NCBI RefSeq assembly: GCF_900660525.1
Contig: NZ_LR214970.1
Coordinates: forward strand, 496,001 to 560,000
Reading direction: 5' to 3'
Length of the DNA stretch: 64,000 nucleotides
Source: Mycoplasmopsis bovigenitalium
Lineage (GTDB): Bacteria > Bacillota_I > Bacilli_A > Mycoplasmatales > Metamycoplasmataceae
In this document: positions 30,873 through 40,656 of the stretch, piece by piece
How the letters are laid out: the number at the start of each line of letters is the position of its first letter
Position numbering within the stretch: the stretch's first letter is position 1
The notes under the pieces: model-generated
What the model was told of the DNA's origin: nothing
Databases searched by the model: none
The model's input: the letters and a program-made list of their open reading frames with translations, nothing else
Program-made: the position numbers and the translations under genes

Positions 30873-32774
30873 ATTTTGACTTGGCTCAATTTTATTAACT
30901 AGTCCTTGCTTTTTAGCTGCTTCTTGCGTTAAAAATCAATTTGAAATAAATTCCAAAATTACACATAAATTAACAGCTAATGAAAATATTTTTGATGTTT
31001 TTTCAAAAGACCAATTGAAATTTATAAATGAAAATTATCAACCAATTTTTATCGATAAATCCAACCCAACATCTAAAATAGATATTGAATTTTTAGAGAA
31101 TGATATAAAAATTAAAAATAGCAAAAACACTGTTTTTGCCTCAAAAGTTATTGATAAATTTCATTTTTTACCTAGATTAGGAATTCATAAACACCCGAGC
31201 CAAAATTATTTTATTGTAAATAATAAACCTTCAACTATTAATAATTATGAATTTTTATTTGAGAAAAATGATTTTGATTTTCAAAATCCCAATGGTGGAG
31301 AATATATTGACTTAAACAGTATTTTTTCAAGATTATTTAGTAGTGAATTAAATGATAGTTTTAATATTTTAAATCCAAATTTTATACCGCCTAAATGATT
31401 AAGGGCGAAAACAATGTAAAAAATATTGAACAAATAAAGCATTGAGAAAACTACATTAAATTAGAATTACTAAGATATGATTTTGGGCAATTGCCTCAAA
31501 TTGATAGAGTTAAAATTTTTCCCATTAAACACATAGAATCAATTGAAAATGGAAAATTTAAAAGTGCAATAATTATAAAAATAGACCTACAAGATAAAGA
31601 CGGTAAAAGCTTAATATCAGAAAAATATCGCAACCAACATTATCTATTAGGCAAAAACCAAAATCAATACTTAATTAAAACTGAATTAGACAATGTTGCA
31701 AAATATAATTCATCCTTATTTAAAAATTACAATTCTGTTATTGACTTCAATAACACATTAAACATTGATGATGATGAATTGTTATTTAATGAGTATGCAA
31801 ATGTCTATTTTGGCGACCAAACAATTTTAATGTACAAAAATAAATTAGCAATAAACGCAGACCAATATGAAGCATATGTTAATCCAACATACCCATATGA
31901 AAAACTTACAGCAAGGGCATTTTTGTGATTTTTAAATAATGATCAAAAATATTTTGAATTAGTAGTGCCAGAGCATAGAAAAAACATTGATTTAGAGTAC
32001 AAAATAATAAACAAAAAAATCAATAAAAAATACTTAAACAATACTCTTTCGCTAATTGAGTTTGATATCGAAGTAACAAAAAGAGATTTATCAAAAAAAG
32101 TTTATAAATGATATTCAATTGACATTAACTCACACTATCACACATTTTCGAAATATAAAATAACACCGGATCTTAACTGATTTGACCAAGAAACTTATGG
32201 TTGAATTTCAGGTGTGAATTATAATGAAAAAACCTTACCAAATAAGGTTATAGGTGCTAATGAATTTTATGAAAAAATTTTACTAAAACTATTGTCTTTA
32301 CAATTGTATAAGATAAATTCGAACCTATCAATATTCGACAATAAAATAATGGCAAACTATGAAGCACATTTGGCAATAAATAACACAAAATTACACGAAC
32401 AATTAAAAACAAAACTTGGAAGTGACGTATTCAAATATTTAGTAGCCGATGAAAAAGACAAAACAAATCTGCTTTATGACATTGAGATAAAATATCTTGG
32501 AGTAGGTGATGAACCCGGAGTTTTAAATATCCGGGTAGATTTTCTTGATAAAAACAAAAAATCACTTCTTAGCGATGAAAATCGCAAAAAAATAATAAAA
32601 TGATATGGTTTTAAAGGCACAAATTACACTAAAATTAATGAACAAATCAAAAAACAAAACATTCAAGAATTAACACTAAAATATTTATTGGAAAATGATT
32701 CAATCAAATTAAAAGACCAAAACAATGTAATAGATTATTTCTTGTGGGGAGGAGAAAATGAAAAAAATAATTAA
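30865..32774 (+). pseudogene. Large lipoprotein in the Opp-like operon, frameshifted
   Basis: The start (GGAGG site, ATG at 30865) gives a lipoprotein signal ending AASC. The frame runs to TAA at 31417-31419 (184 aa). A second frame starting MIKGENNVKNIEQIKHWENY at 31395 overlaps that end and runs without a signal to 32774 (459 aa). A single added base near 31394 would join PPKW to IKGENN and give one lipoprotein of about 636 aa. The second part lacks a ribosome site, so a frameshift in one gene is the better reading. The protein has repeated beta-rich blocks such as IEIKYLGVG and VDFLDKNKKSLLS, but I do not know the family. Confidence 0.65.
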
Positions 32775-33321
32775 ATTACTTGCGCCAATTGCGGCATTAA
32801 GTCCCACACTTATTGCTAGCTCATGTTTTTTAGATGGTTCTTATAATATTCATCAAGGAAATTGAGATTTTAATTCATTTGGCAATATAGAAAACTACAA
32901 AAATATTGACAAAAATTCTATTAAAATTAATTTTAAGAATAATTATAGTGTTGATTTCCAAAATAATGTTATTGCACCAAAAATCAAAAATGTTAAAACA
33001 ATTGAAGATTTAAAACGAGTAATTAATGAACACTTTATAATTTCAATTACAGCACTAAGGCCTCATTCAGGATGGGGTGATGGCTATGCTCAATTCAATC
33101 ATATTCACATTGAAAACATTCCAAACGTGTTTTTAGACCATGAAAAAGTTCTTCACTTCCAAATGCATATTGATAGTATTGAAAATTTCAAATTTGAAAA
33201 CAATATTATGAGACTAAAAGCAAAATTTGCAAGCAAAAACTTTGATAAAAACAACAAAAACCAGCCCTTATATTATTTTGAGCATGAGTTGCAAATTAAG
33301 GTTGGAGGCCAAAATGGATAA
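32758..33321 (+). CDS. Lipoprotein, 187 aa, in the Opp-ZIP operon
   Basis: A lipoprotein signal ends in ASSC (MKKIIKLLAPIAALSPTLIA then SSC). The mature part is small and carries a histidine-containing segment, RPHSGWGDGYAQFNHIHIEN, then a block IDSIENFKFENNIMRLKAKF that resembles IESIENGKFKSAIIIKI in the preceding lipoprotein, so the two are likely related. GGAGG precedes the start; the gene overlaps the end of the upstream frame. The histidines and the ZIP neighbour suggest metal binding, which is inference. Confidence 0.8.
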
Positions 33322-34360
33322 TTATTTAAACAATTTTTACAATTGATTAACATCTCAACCTCACATTAATGATTTAGGTGCAAAAGCGATTTTGGCGCTA
33401 ATTGTTTCAGTAATTTTATTATCGATACCTATTTTAATTGCAAGCATTGTTCCTTTTATAATCAAAAAACCAAAAAAAGAGTTTTCAATATATCTTTATT
33501 CATTCATAACGGGTATGTTTATTATTTTAGGTTCTTTTGGATATTTAAGAGAATCAATCGAAATAACAAGCATTGGTAGCGGACTTAAAGGCGAAAATAT
33601 TCCGGCAAGCAATATTTATTTATATAACATTTTTGTTGTTGGGGGTGGAGCATTAATGGGAATTATCAGTGCTTTTGTAATCAAAATAATTATTTACAAA
33701 GTTATTCAAAAAAATTACAAGTTAAAAAACTCAATTTTTATTCATAATCACGAACACGGACATCATCATGGCGAAATTGCTCACACTCACGAGCATAAAG
33801 ACCATATTTGAAATGCAAATGATTTAGCTGACGTACATTCAAATGCTCCAAAATCAAAAAATAAATGAACTGCATTAGTGCTTTTATTAGGGCACAGAAT
33901 ACCTGAGGGCTTATTAATTGGAATTAGTTTGCATAATTTGATTGCAAATCCAAATATTAATGCAATATCAGTAGCCTTCTTTGTTTCATTTTTATTACAC
34001 ACAATACCAGAAGAAATCGTATTTTATTATCGTCAAAGAGAAATGGGTATAAAACCAATTTTTGCATTGCTTAATTCAATAGGAGCACTTGCACTTATTA
34101 TCCCATTTATATTTATTGGCATCTATGGAGCAAAATTTATTGATTCAGTTGCTTGACTAAAAGCAATGATTTTAGCAATCGTAGGTAGCGTAATGCTCTT
34201 TACTGCTCTAATGGAATTTCTACCCGAGTTTTACCACAATAATATGGAAAAACGCAAATGGTTTACAACATTCATAATGTTATTTTTAGGAATTATATTC
34301 ACAATTTTAATACTTTGTTTCCATCAACATGGCCAATCAATATCAGCTTTTAAAAAATAG
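33314..34360 (+). CDS. ZIP-family metal transporter
   Basis: This 348-aa membrane protein has about eight helices. It has a cytoplasmic His-rich loop (HNHEHGHHHGEIAHTHEHKDH, split by nothing else), and the two metal-path motifs LLGHRIPEGLLIGISLH (helix 4) and LLHTIPEEIVFYY (helix 5). These are the defining His/Glu residues of ZIP zinc/iron importers. Trp codons are TGA. It overlaps the preceding lipoprotein gene by 8 nt and is the last member of the Opp-like operon, which hints that the operon as a whole serves metal uptake. Confidence 0.92.
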
Positions 34361-34387
34361 TTTATACTTTGTTTATAAAGGGTAATT

Positions 34388-34777
34388 ATGGATAAAAATA
34401 ACTATATAAAATACAAAAAATTTGTTTCTATTTACTATGTTTTGTTAGTGGTTAGTAGTGCAATAACACTATTGTTTACGGCATTAATTGTAAATAAGGT
34501 TGAATTTTTCCACTTTACACATGGTGCTAAAAATCTGCAAATTTACAACATAATTTACATTGTATTTATTTGCGTTTTTGCTTTTCTGTCTTTATATGCA
34601 ATAATTTTAATTATCGCAATCAATTCATTTATCTATAAATTAGAAAAAATCAAGACCCTTAAACACGAAGAATTTGAAGCAATGGAAAAAAGAATTAAAA
34701 AACACAGCATTGCGCTAGATATTATTAGTTTCAACAAACATCTTTCATATGATATTTACACCGCTTCAAAGGATTAA
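34388..34777 (+). CDS. Small membrane protein with two helices
   Basis: This 129-aa protein has two membrane helices (about residues 13-35 and 56-80) and a charged C-terminal tail. It has no family I recognise. It lies 27 nt after the ZIP gene and may be the last gene of that operon. A GGG-rich ribosome site precedes the ATG. Confidence 0.7.
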   Translation: MDKNNYIKYKKFVSIYYVLLVVSSAITLLFTALIVNKVEFFHFTHGAKNLQIYNIIYIVFICVFAFLSLYAIILIIAINSFIYKLEKIKTLKHEEFEAMEKRIKKHSIALDIISFNKHLSYDIYTASKD

Positions 34778-34778
34778 T

Positions 34779-34806
34779 AAAATGAGCTTTTACGAGCTCA
34801 TTTTAT
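34779..34806. terminator. Bidirectional terminator
   Basis: AAAATGAGCT and AGCTCATTTT arms flank TTTACG between convergent genes; the left-reading gene's stop lies inside it. Confidence 0.75.
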
Positions 34807-35200
34807 TATTCTCACAATTTTGCGTATTTTGCGCACAAATCTTGGCTTCTTTATTAATATCAATCAATAAGACAATTAAACCAACCAAGGCTAAAAGAGT
34901 TATTAAAATACCTAACCCAATTAAAACTTTATGAACTGTTTTTATATTACTGGTTAATAAAATAATTATCAATACTATAAGTGTTGTTTCTAGAGGGATA
35001 ATAATTACGTAGATAATTCCCATACTCATCAAAATTTCTGATAAAAGAGAAGCTAATGATTGTTGTTGACCATTAGCAGCTGCTAAAATGAATTTTTGTA
35101 GTTCAATTCCCATAAAAATTATTCCAATAAAGTTTAAAATGAATAGCAATGAAACAATGATTAACGACGCTGTAGCAATTTTTTTAATTAATTTATTCAT
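34790..35200 (-). CDS. Hypothetical membrane protein, 136 aa
   Basis: The protein has about three hydrophobic helices (residues 10-33, 60-83 and 92-112) and a short polar tail with two cysteines (KICAQNTQNCENN). I recognise no family. It is transcribed away from the lipoprotein gene at 35255-36322 in the same direction, 54 nt downstream of it. Confidence 0.65.
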   Translation of the reverse strand: MNKLIKKIATASLIIVSLLFILNFIGIIFMGIELQKFILAAANGQQQSLASLLSEILMSMGIIYVIIIPLETTLIVLIIILLTSNIKTVHKVLIGLGILITLLALVGLIVLLIDINKEAKICAQNTQNCENNKMSS

Positions 35201-35254
35201 ATTAACATTTTATACTATTAGACAATGAATATTATAAATTAAGTGAATTAGCTC

Positions 35255-36322
35255 TTATTTCTCTTTAAAACGAGCGTCTTTTTCTATAAAATCTTTTAAT
35301 TCATCTAAAACTTTTTGTTTATCTTCAATTGAGTCTGATGAGTCCATTTTTGCAACGAAATTTTCAATTGTTTTTTTAAGTTCTTCATCTTTATTTTTTT
35401 CAATATATGAAGCAATTTTTGCTAATAATTCCTTAAATTTTTCAATAAGAACTTCTAATTTTTTGTCGTATTCAAGATATTTATCAATATTTTTGATAAA
35501 ATTTTTTTTGATATTTCAAATATGCTGATTAATTTGATTTTCATCTAGATTTATAATCTCATTATTAATTTTAATAATCTTGTTGTATTCTTCTTTGTCG
35601 ATTACTCTAAGGATATATTGTGCTTCTTTAAATATTTGTGCTCATTGATTTAATGCATATTTTTTGTCATCAAAAATTTCACGTTCTAAAATTCTTGATG
35701 CTTTATGTAATTCAGGAGTTGCAGGTAAATCCATTCCATTTTTAATTTTTTCGTCAAATAAAGGTTTGATGAAGTTAATCAATGAATTCTTGCCTTGATT
35801 ATAAGCTTCTACTATGGCTTGATTATATTTTGATTCTTTTACTTTTTGCTCTGTTTCTAAATTGATTTCACCAATTCTTTTTTCTTGGATTGCAAAATTA
35901 GTTTTACTGTAATTTAACATTTCAAGATAATCTTGTTTTGTTAAGGGAACTAAAAAAGTATCAATTAATTTCTTGCGTAAAACTTCTAGATTATTTTTAC
36001 TATCAGCACCATTAATTTCTTTTTTCAATTCAAGAATATCATTTGCTTTCTCAAGACTAATTGATTTATAGTGCTTTTCAATAAGATTTATTCTTTGAAG
36101 CAAAATATCTTTTAGATTGTTTAATTCAATTTTTTGTGAATCCAAGTTATTGCCCCCATCATTCTGGCCACCAGAACCTTTAGAAGGATTAGAAATAGTA
36201 CCATTACCAGGTTGTTTGGTTTTCTCAGGAGCCTTAATATCATTAGTTGTTTTAGAACAAGATATTGAAAATACACTAACAATAAATATACTTGATATTG
36301 ATAAAAATTTATTTAACTTCAT
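35255..36322 (-). CDS. Lipoprotein with helical repeats, 355 aa
   Basis: The signal MKLNKFLSISSIFIVSVFSI ends in SCSK with a lipid-attachment Cys at residue 22. A short Gly/Asn/Pro-rich linker (GNGTISNPSKGSGGQNDGG) leads into a Lys/Glu-rich, mostly helical domain that probably forms coiled coils. TGA codons (for example 35642-35644) are Trp and extend the frame to 35255. No family is recognised. It resembles the neighbouring lipoprotein in layout: signal, flexible linker, helical tail. Confidence 0.8.
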
Positions 36323-36422
36323 ATGACCTCTTTTGCGTAATTGTTTTATTATACTTTTAAAATTATTTTATTAAATAAATAATGAATATTTTACCAATTC
36401 ATTCGAAATCAAATTGGTAAAA

Positions 36423-36444
36423 TAAAAAACCAATTCGGTTTTAT
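36423..36444 (-). terminator. Terminator after lipoprotein gene
   Basis: On the minus strand AACC-GAATT-GGTT is followed by TTTTTATTTT. Confidence 0.6.
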
Positions 36445-36467
36445 ATCTTAGATTATTATTGTTTGAA

Positions 36468-37292
36468 TTATTTTGTTTCAACTGATTCAGCATCAGCATC
36501 TTCATCATCTTCATTATCTCCAATTAACTTATTGATTTTTTCAATTGCAGTTTCATAATCATATGTACGAGGGATTGAAGGAATTTGGTCATTTATGCGT
36601 TTCAGGTCTTCTAATTCTTTTTTACCATCTTCTCCTTCCAATATTCTTCCAGCTTCCTCCAATAACATTTCATATTCTTTTTTTACTTCTTCAAGAGGTC
36701 TTTCTTTAGCATCTCTCTCATCTGTTTGTATGTCATTTTTACTTAAAAGTTCATTTATTTTTTTTATCGCTGCTTCATAATCTTGAACAGTAGAATTGTC
36801 AGTAATAGTTTTATTTATTGATTCTAATTCTGTAATTTGCTCTTTGTCTAATTCTTCGTCAGAAAATAACAATTTAGCTTCTTTATATTCACTTTCGTAT
36901 TTTGCTTTTATTTCTGTTAATTGATCATTTTGCTGAGTTTTAGGTGTTTCTTGATCAGACATAGGATCATCTTGTTGCACTCTGCCATTGTCGGCATTAT
37001 TTGCTGATGAACCATCTTGTTGATTATTCCCAGATTGTCCTTGTTTAGTTAAACCATCTTGATTTGTATTCCCAGATTGTCCTTGTTTAGGCTTTTGGTC
37101 TTTTTGACCATTTTTATCTGGCGATCCTGGTTTAGAACTTTGAGCTCCTTGTTGATCTGAGGGATTCATTACTTTATTATTTTTATTTTCTTCTTCTACT
37201 TTTTTTACTTCTTTTGTTTTAGTGCATGAAATAGCCACTAATGGTAAAAATGTAGTTGCACTTGCCAAAATTAAAATTCTTTTATTTTTCAT
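36468..37292 (-). CDS. Lipoprotein with Gln/Gly/Asn-rich repeat linker, 274 aa
   Basis: The lipobox is VAISC with Cys at residue 23. Residues 45-120 are low complexity with repeats of the type KQGQSGNTNQDG / KQGQSGNNQQDG. The C-terminal 150 residues are acidic and contain two related blocks, YEAAIKKINELLSKND and YETAIEKINKLIGDN, each preceded by a helical segment. This suggests an internal duplication of about 75 aa. It is a surface lipoprotein of unknown function. No TGA codons occur in it. Confidence 0.82.
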   Translation of the reverse strand: MKNKRILILASATTFLPLVAISCTKTKEVKKVEEENKNNKVMNPSDQQGAQSSKPGSPDKNGQKDQKPKQGQSGNTNQDGLTKQGQSGNNQQDGSSANNADNGRVQQDDPMSDQETPKTQQNDQLTEIKAKYESEYKEAKLLFSDEELDKEQITELESINKTITDNSTVQDYEAAIKKINELLSKNDIQTDERDAKERPLEEVKKEYEMLLEEAGRILEGEDGKKELEDLKRINDQIPSIPRTYDYETAIEKINKLIGDNEDDEDADAESVETK

Positions 37293-37489
37293 TATCTCTC
37301 CTCGAAAAATTTATAAGGTTATAATATACTAGCTGAATTATTAATATAAAATAAATATCTTTATTTATACAATTCATAATTATTTCCATATTTTTTTCAT
37401 ATCAATAAACACACAATTATTAAAACTTTTAAATATAAGTTATATTTCTATTTTTTTAAATAAGGCTTATTAGTAAATTAATAAGACTA

Positions 37490-37513
37490 AAAAATCCCTA
37501 ATTTATAGGGATA
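37490..37513 (-). terminator. Terminator after lipoprotein gene
   Basis: On the minus strand TCCCT-ATAAATT-AGGGA is followed by TTTTTTAG. Confidence 0.75.
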
Positions 37514-37527
37514 AAATATATTAATAA

Positions 37528-38652
37528 TTATTTATTTTTTGCAGCATTTTCGATTTTTGTTACTAATGGAGTAATAATTTTATTAACTAATTTATTAGCT
37601 GCCTTGTCAATGAATTTTATTTTTAAAAGTGCAAATTTTTCGACTTTTTTAAGATTATTAACAAGTAATTTAGAAATTTTTTCTGATAAATCCTTAGAAA
37701 TTACATTTTCATTGTCAATTAGCAACATTAAATAAATTGTTTTACCTAAATTTTCGATGATGCTATTATCAAATAATTCAGAAAGTTGATTGGCTAGTTT
37801 AGTACCAATTGTTCTAACTCTATTTTTCTCTTTAATTTCATCTTCACTTCAATTTCTATCTGGTTTTTTAAAGTCTAATTTAACATTTTTAGTTTTGATA
37901 TTGTTTTTTGTGTTGGTTAGTTCAACATTTAATGACCAAGCAGGCTTAATATTTTGGTTAATTTTAGTAATTCTAATACCATCTCCAAAAGTTACATTTT
38001 GTGATTTTAAAAAGTCTAAAATCATTTTTTCAGCTGCTTGATATTCAGTTTCTTTTTTATCTTTTTTAGCTTCTTCAAGTGATGTTTCACCCTTGCTTTT
38101 AGCATTTTTAGTTCCTACTTTATGAATAACATCCTTAAGTTGATTTGTAAATCAATTTTCAGTTACATAAAAATTATTAAATTCTTTTTGCAGCAGTTTT
38201 TCAAATTCCTTAGCATCATCATTAGTTTCAAATTGCACATTTATTTCTTCTGATCTAATCTCTGGTTTAAGATTTGTAAAGTCGAATTTATCTACTTTAT
38301 TAAATATATTTTGCAAGAATTCATCTTTTGTAAATTTTTTAGACAAACTTTTGCCTGAAAAATTTACAGATACATTTACAAAATCATCATTTGATTGAGA
38401 TGCTGCAGTTAATTGACTAACTAAATCTTTTAACCTAGCTTTAAGTTCTATATTTTCATCAGTGTTTAACTTAACTTCAAATGTAGTTTTAGCTTTAATT
38501 TGTTGCCCTGGTGTTGGATTTGGAATGTTTGTAGCATTTAATTTATCATCTTGCTTTTTCTCTGATTTCGCACAAGAAAAAGCAATAAGTGGTAATAATG
38601 ATACTGGCGATAATGAGCCAAAAATAAATAATTTTTTAAGTGATTTTTTCAT
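37528..38652 (-). CDS. Lipoprotein under a TA-repeat promoter, 374 aa
   Basis: The signal ends in IAFSC with Cys at residue 27. The mature protein is Lys/Asn-rich, with FTKDEFLQNIFNKVDKFDF and a second half rich in charged helices. TGA codons at about 37850 and 38150 are Trp. GGAGA precedes the start. No domain is recognised. Expression is probably phase variable through the dinucleotide repeat upstream. Confidence 0.82.
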
Positions 38653-38676
38653 GATTCTCCTTTATCAAGTGTAAAC

Positions 38677-38716
<40 letters not shown>

Positions 38717-39506
38717 ACATATAGTTAAAAAATCACTTAAAGATGGAAATTTAGAGTATTTTCTCAACCAAATTTGTTTAAATTTTAATTTTACAAATCC
38801 AAGATCTTTATAAGGTAAATAAAGAAAATAAGGGCTCGCTATCTGTTAAAAGTGAATATTAGACACGCGGAAAAAGGAACTAAGTTAACTACGGGTTAAA
38901 TAGATGATTATGATTAAACAAATCTACGAACAAATGAAAAATATGAATATAAACATTTTAAAAAAGAGAATAGGACAATGAATTTTTAAATATGAGTCTT
39001 ATTATAAGATAAATGAACTTTTAAATAGTCGCACCATTAAAGAAAAGGAAAAAAATTGAGCTAAGTGAGTATATAAAAATATAGTATATATGTTAAAAGA
39101 AAAAAGTAGAAGACAAATATAAAAAAATCAAAGTTAACTTAAGCATTGTTAAATGGTCAAGATAAAATGAGTAAATTTGTAAATATTTTAACCTATGGAT
39201 ATAAGCTAAAATAATAAGTTAAAAAATGCCGAAAATAAGAAAGAATCAACCTTAGATGCTATTATAAAATTTAAAGATAAGATTAGTTATGATAGTAATA
39301 TGGCAAATAATTAAGAAGTCAAAAGATAAGAATTTGTCGGTATGCGCCATGGACTGTGCCAGCATTTTTGTTGTAATAATTGAATATATAATGACTATAA
39401 TTTATATGATAATAAACTTAAAAACTTGTTCCTAATAGAAATATTATTCTTAATATGATATATTAATATTATAAAAATCCACATATATTAAGCAAGGAAA
39501 AGAAAA
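38717..39506. other. Gene-poor left flank of the restriction island
   Basis: This 790-base stretch has no intact gene that I can identify. Short broken frames are present, for example one encoding FKDKISYDSNMANN near 39270-39315 and one starting MSKFVNIL near 39168. Base composition is AT-rich throughout. It looks like decayed DNA at the insertion point of the island. I found no clear direct repeats marking the ends. Confidence 0.5.
38904..39122 (+). CDS. Short hypothetical frame, possible gene remnant
   Basis: This 72-aa frame starts MIMIKQIYEQMKNMN and contains three TGA (Trp) codons (GQWIF, NWAKW). I recognise no family, there is no ribosome site, and it lies inside decayed DNA. It may be a fragment of a longer lost gene or chance. 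Confidence 0.3.
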
Positions 39507-39720
39507 ATGAAATTCAATTACAATGGACTTTGGAGACTCTTCTTGATAAGAATATGTAGGGAAAACTGAATTGATAAAACGAGGGGTATCGCCTAATACA
39601 ATCTCAAAAGATGGTTAATAAAGAGCTGTATCACTTACGATTATCAGAAAAATCTGCTAAGAACTTGGAACAGATATAGGTGATATAGTTTATATGAAAA
39701 AGATAAAGGAAGGTGAATAA
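39507..39720 (+). pseudogene. Decayed XRE-type helix-turn-helix regulator
   Basis: Joining frames gives a Cro/C1-type small regulator: MKFNYNGLWRL at the start, then TELIKRGVSPNTISK (the helix-turn-helix) and AVSLTIIRKIC-ELGTDIGDIV. This is the layout of the short XRE regulators common in Firmicutes mobile elements. Frameshifts and stop codons after residues 11-20, after SKDG and after RKIC make it non-functional. It ends at 39720, immediately before the restriction genes, so it was probably their controller. Confidence 0.75.
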
Positions 39721-40656
39721 ATGGCATTTACAATAGATGTAGATGAAGGTAAATGGAGCGAAAAAGTTCTTAAAACCCTTCTAATTGATAGAACAACAAA
39801 TAGAAATATAATTTGGGGAACAAATGATTATATTTCACTAGGGGAAAAATATAATTCACACTATCAAATTTTATTTGAATCTATAATCGGAGAAAATTTA
39901 GGCGTGATTAAACCTAGGATATTAAAGACAAAAGAAAAACAGGGTAATAGAACAAAAGTCAAAGCTGAAGTTTTTACACCTAGCTGGGTTTGTAATGCAC
40001 AAAATAATCTTGTAGATAATGCTTGGTTTGAGAGCGAAAATATATTTAATAGAGAAATTGAAAAAGGTTGGGAAACGAATATAGAAAAAATCAAATTCCC
40101 AGATAAAAAAAATAAAACTTGGCAAAATTATGTTGACGAGAGAAGACTTGAGATTACTTGTGGAGAAGCTCCATATTTAGTTAGTAGATATGATACAGTT
40201 ACTGGAAAAGCATTTGAGCTGAAAGATAGAATAGGTATGCTTGATAGGAAAATGAGAATTGTAGCCGAAAATACTTCTACTGAGGAAGAATGGCTTAAAT
40301 GATCTGAAAGAGCGTTCCAAAGTATATATGGATTTGAATTTCAAGGAGATAGCCTTCTTATCGCAAGAGAAAATCTACTTATTTCATATTGTGAATATAT
40401 GGAAGAAAGTCTAAATAGACAGCCAACCGAAACAGAACTAATCAATATTGCAAAAATAATTTCATGAAATATATGGCAGATGGATGGTCTTACTTTTAAA
40501 ATTCCTTATGAAGAAGATATGAAACCATCTCAGCAGTTAGAAATATTTGATGTACAAGAAAAAACAAAGAACAGCTTATGTATCATTAAAGATTGGAGAG
40601 CAAATAAAATTCATACATTCCAAGATTTAGTAAACAAAGGTAGCAAAAATGGATAA
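39721..40656 (+). CDS. Restriction-modification partner protein, 311 aa
   Basis: The protein contains KAEVFTPSWVCNAQNNLVDN, ITCGEAPYLVSRYDTVTG and FEFQGDSLLIARENLL. I recognise this as the smaller protein paired with helicase-methylase restriction enzymes in Firmicutes, often annotated as a methylase subunit. The 'FTP' stretch resembles the segment before methylase motif I, but I see no NPPY motif, so it is unlikely to methylate DNA alone. Trp is coded nine times by TGG and twice by TGA (near 40301 and 40467), in contrast to neighbouring native genes. AGGAAGG precedes the start. It overlaps the next gene by 8 nt. Confidence 0.75.

Noticed and set aside
38717-39506. An insertion sequence or transposase remnant left of the island
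   Set aside because: I found no terminal inverted repeats, no target duplication and no DDE-type motif; only short broken frames.
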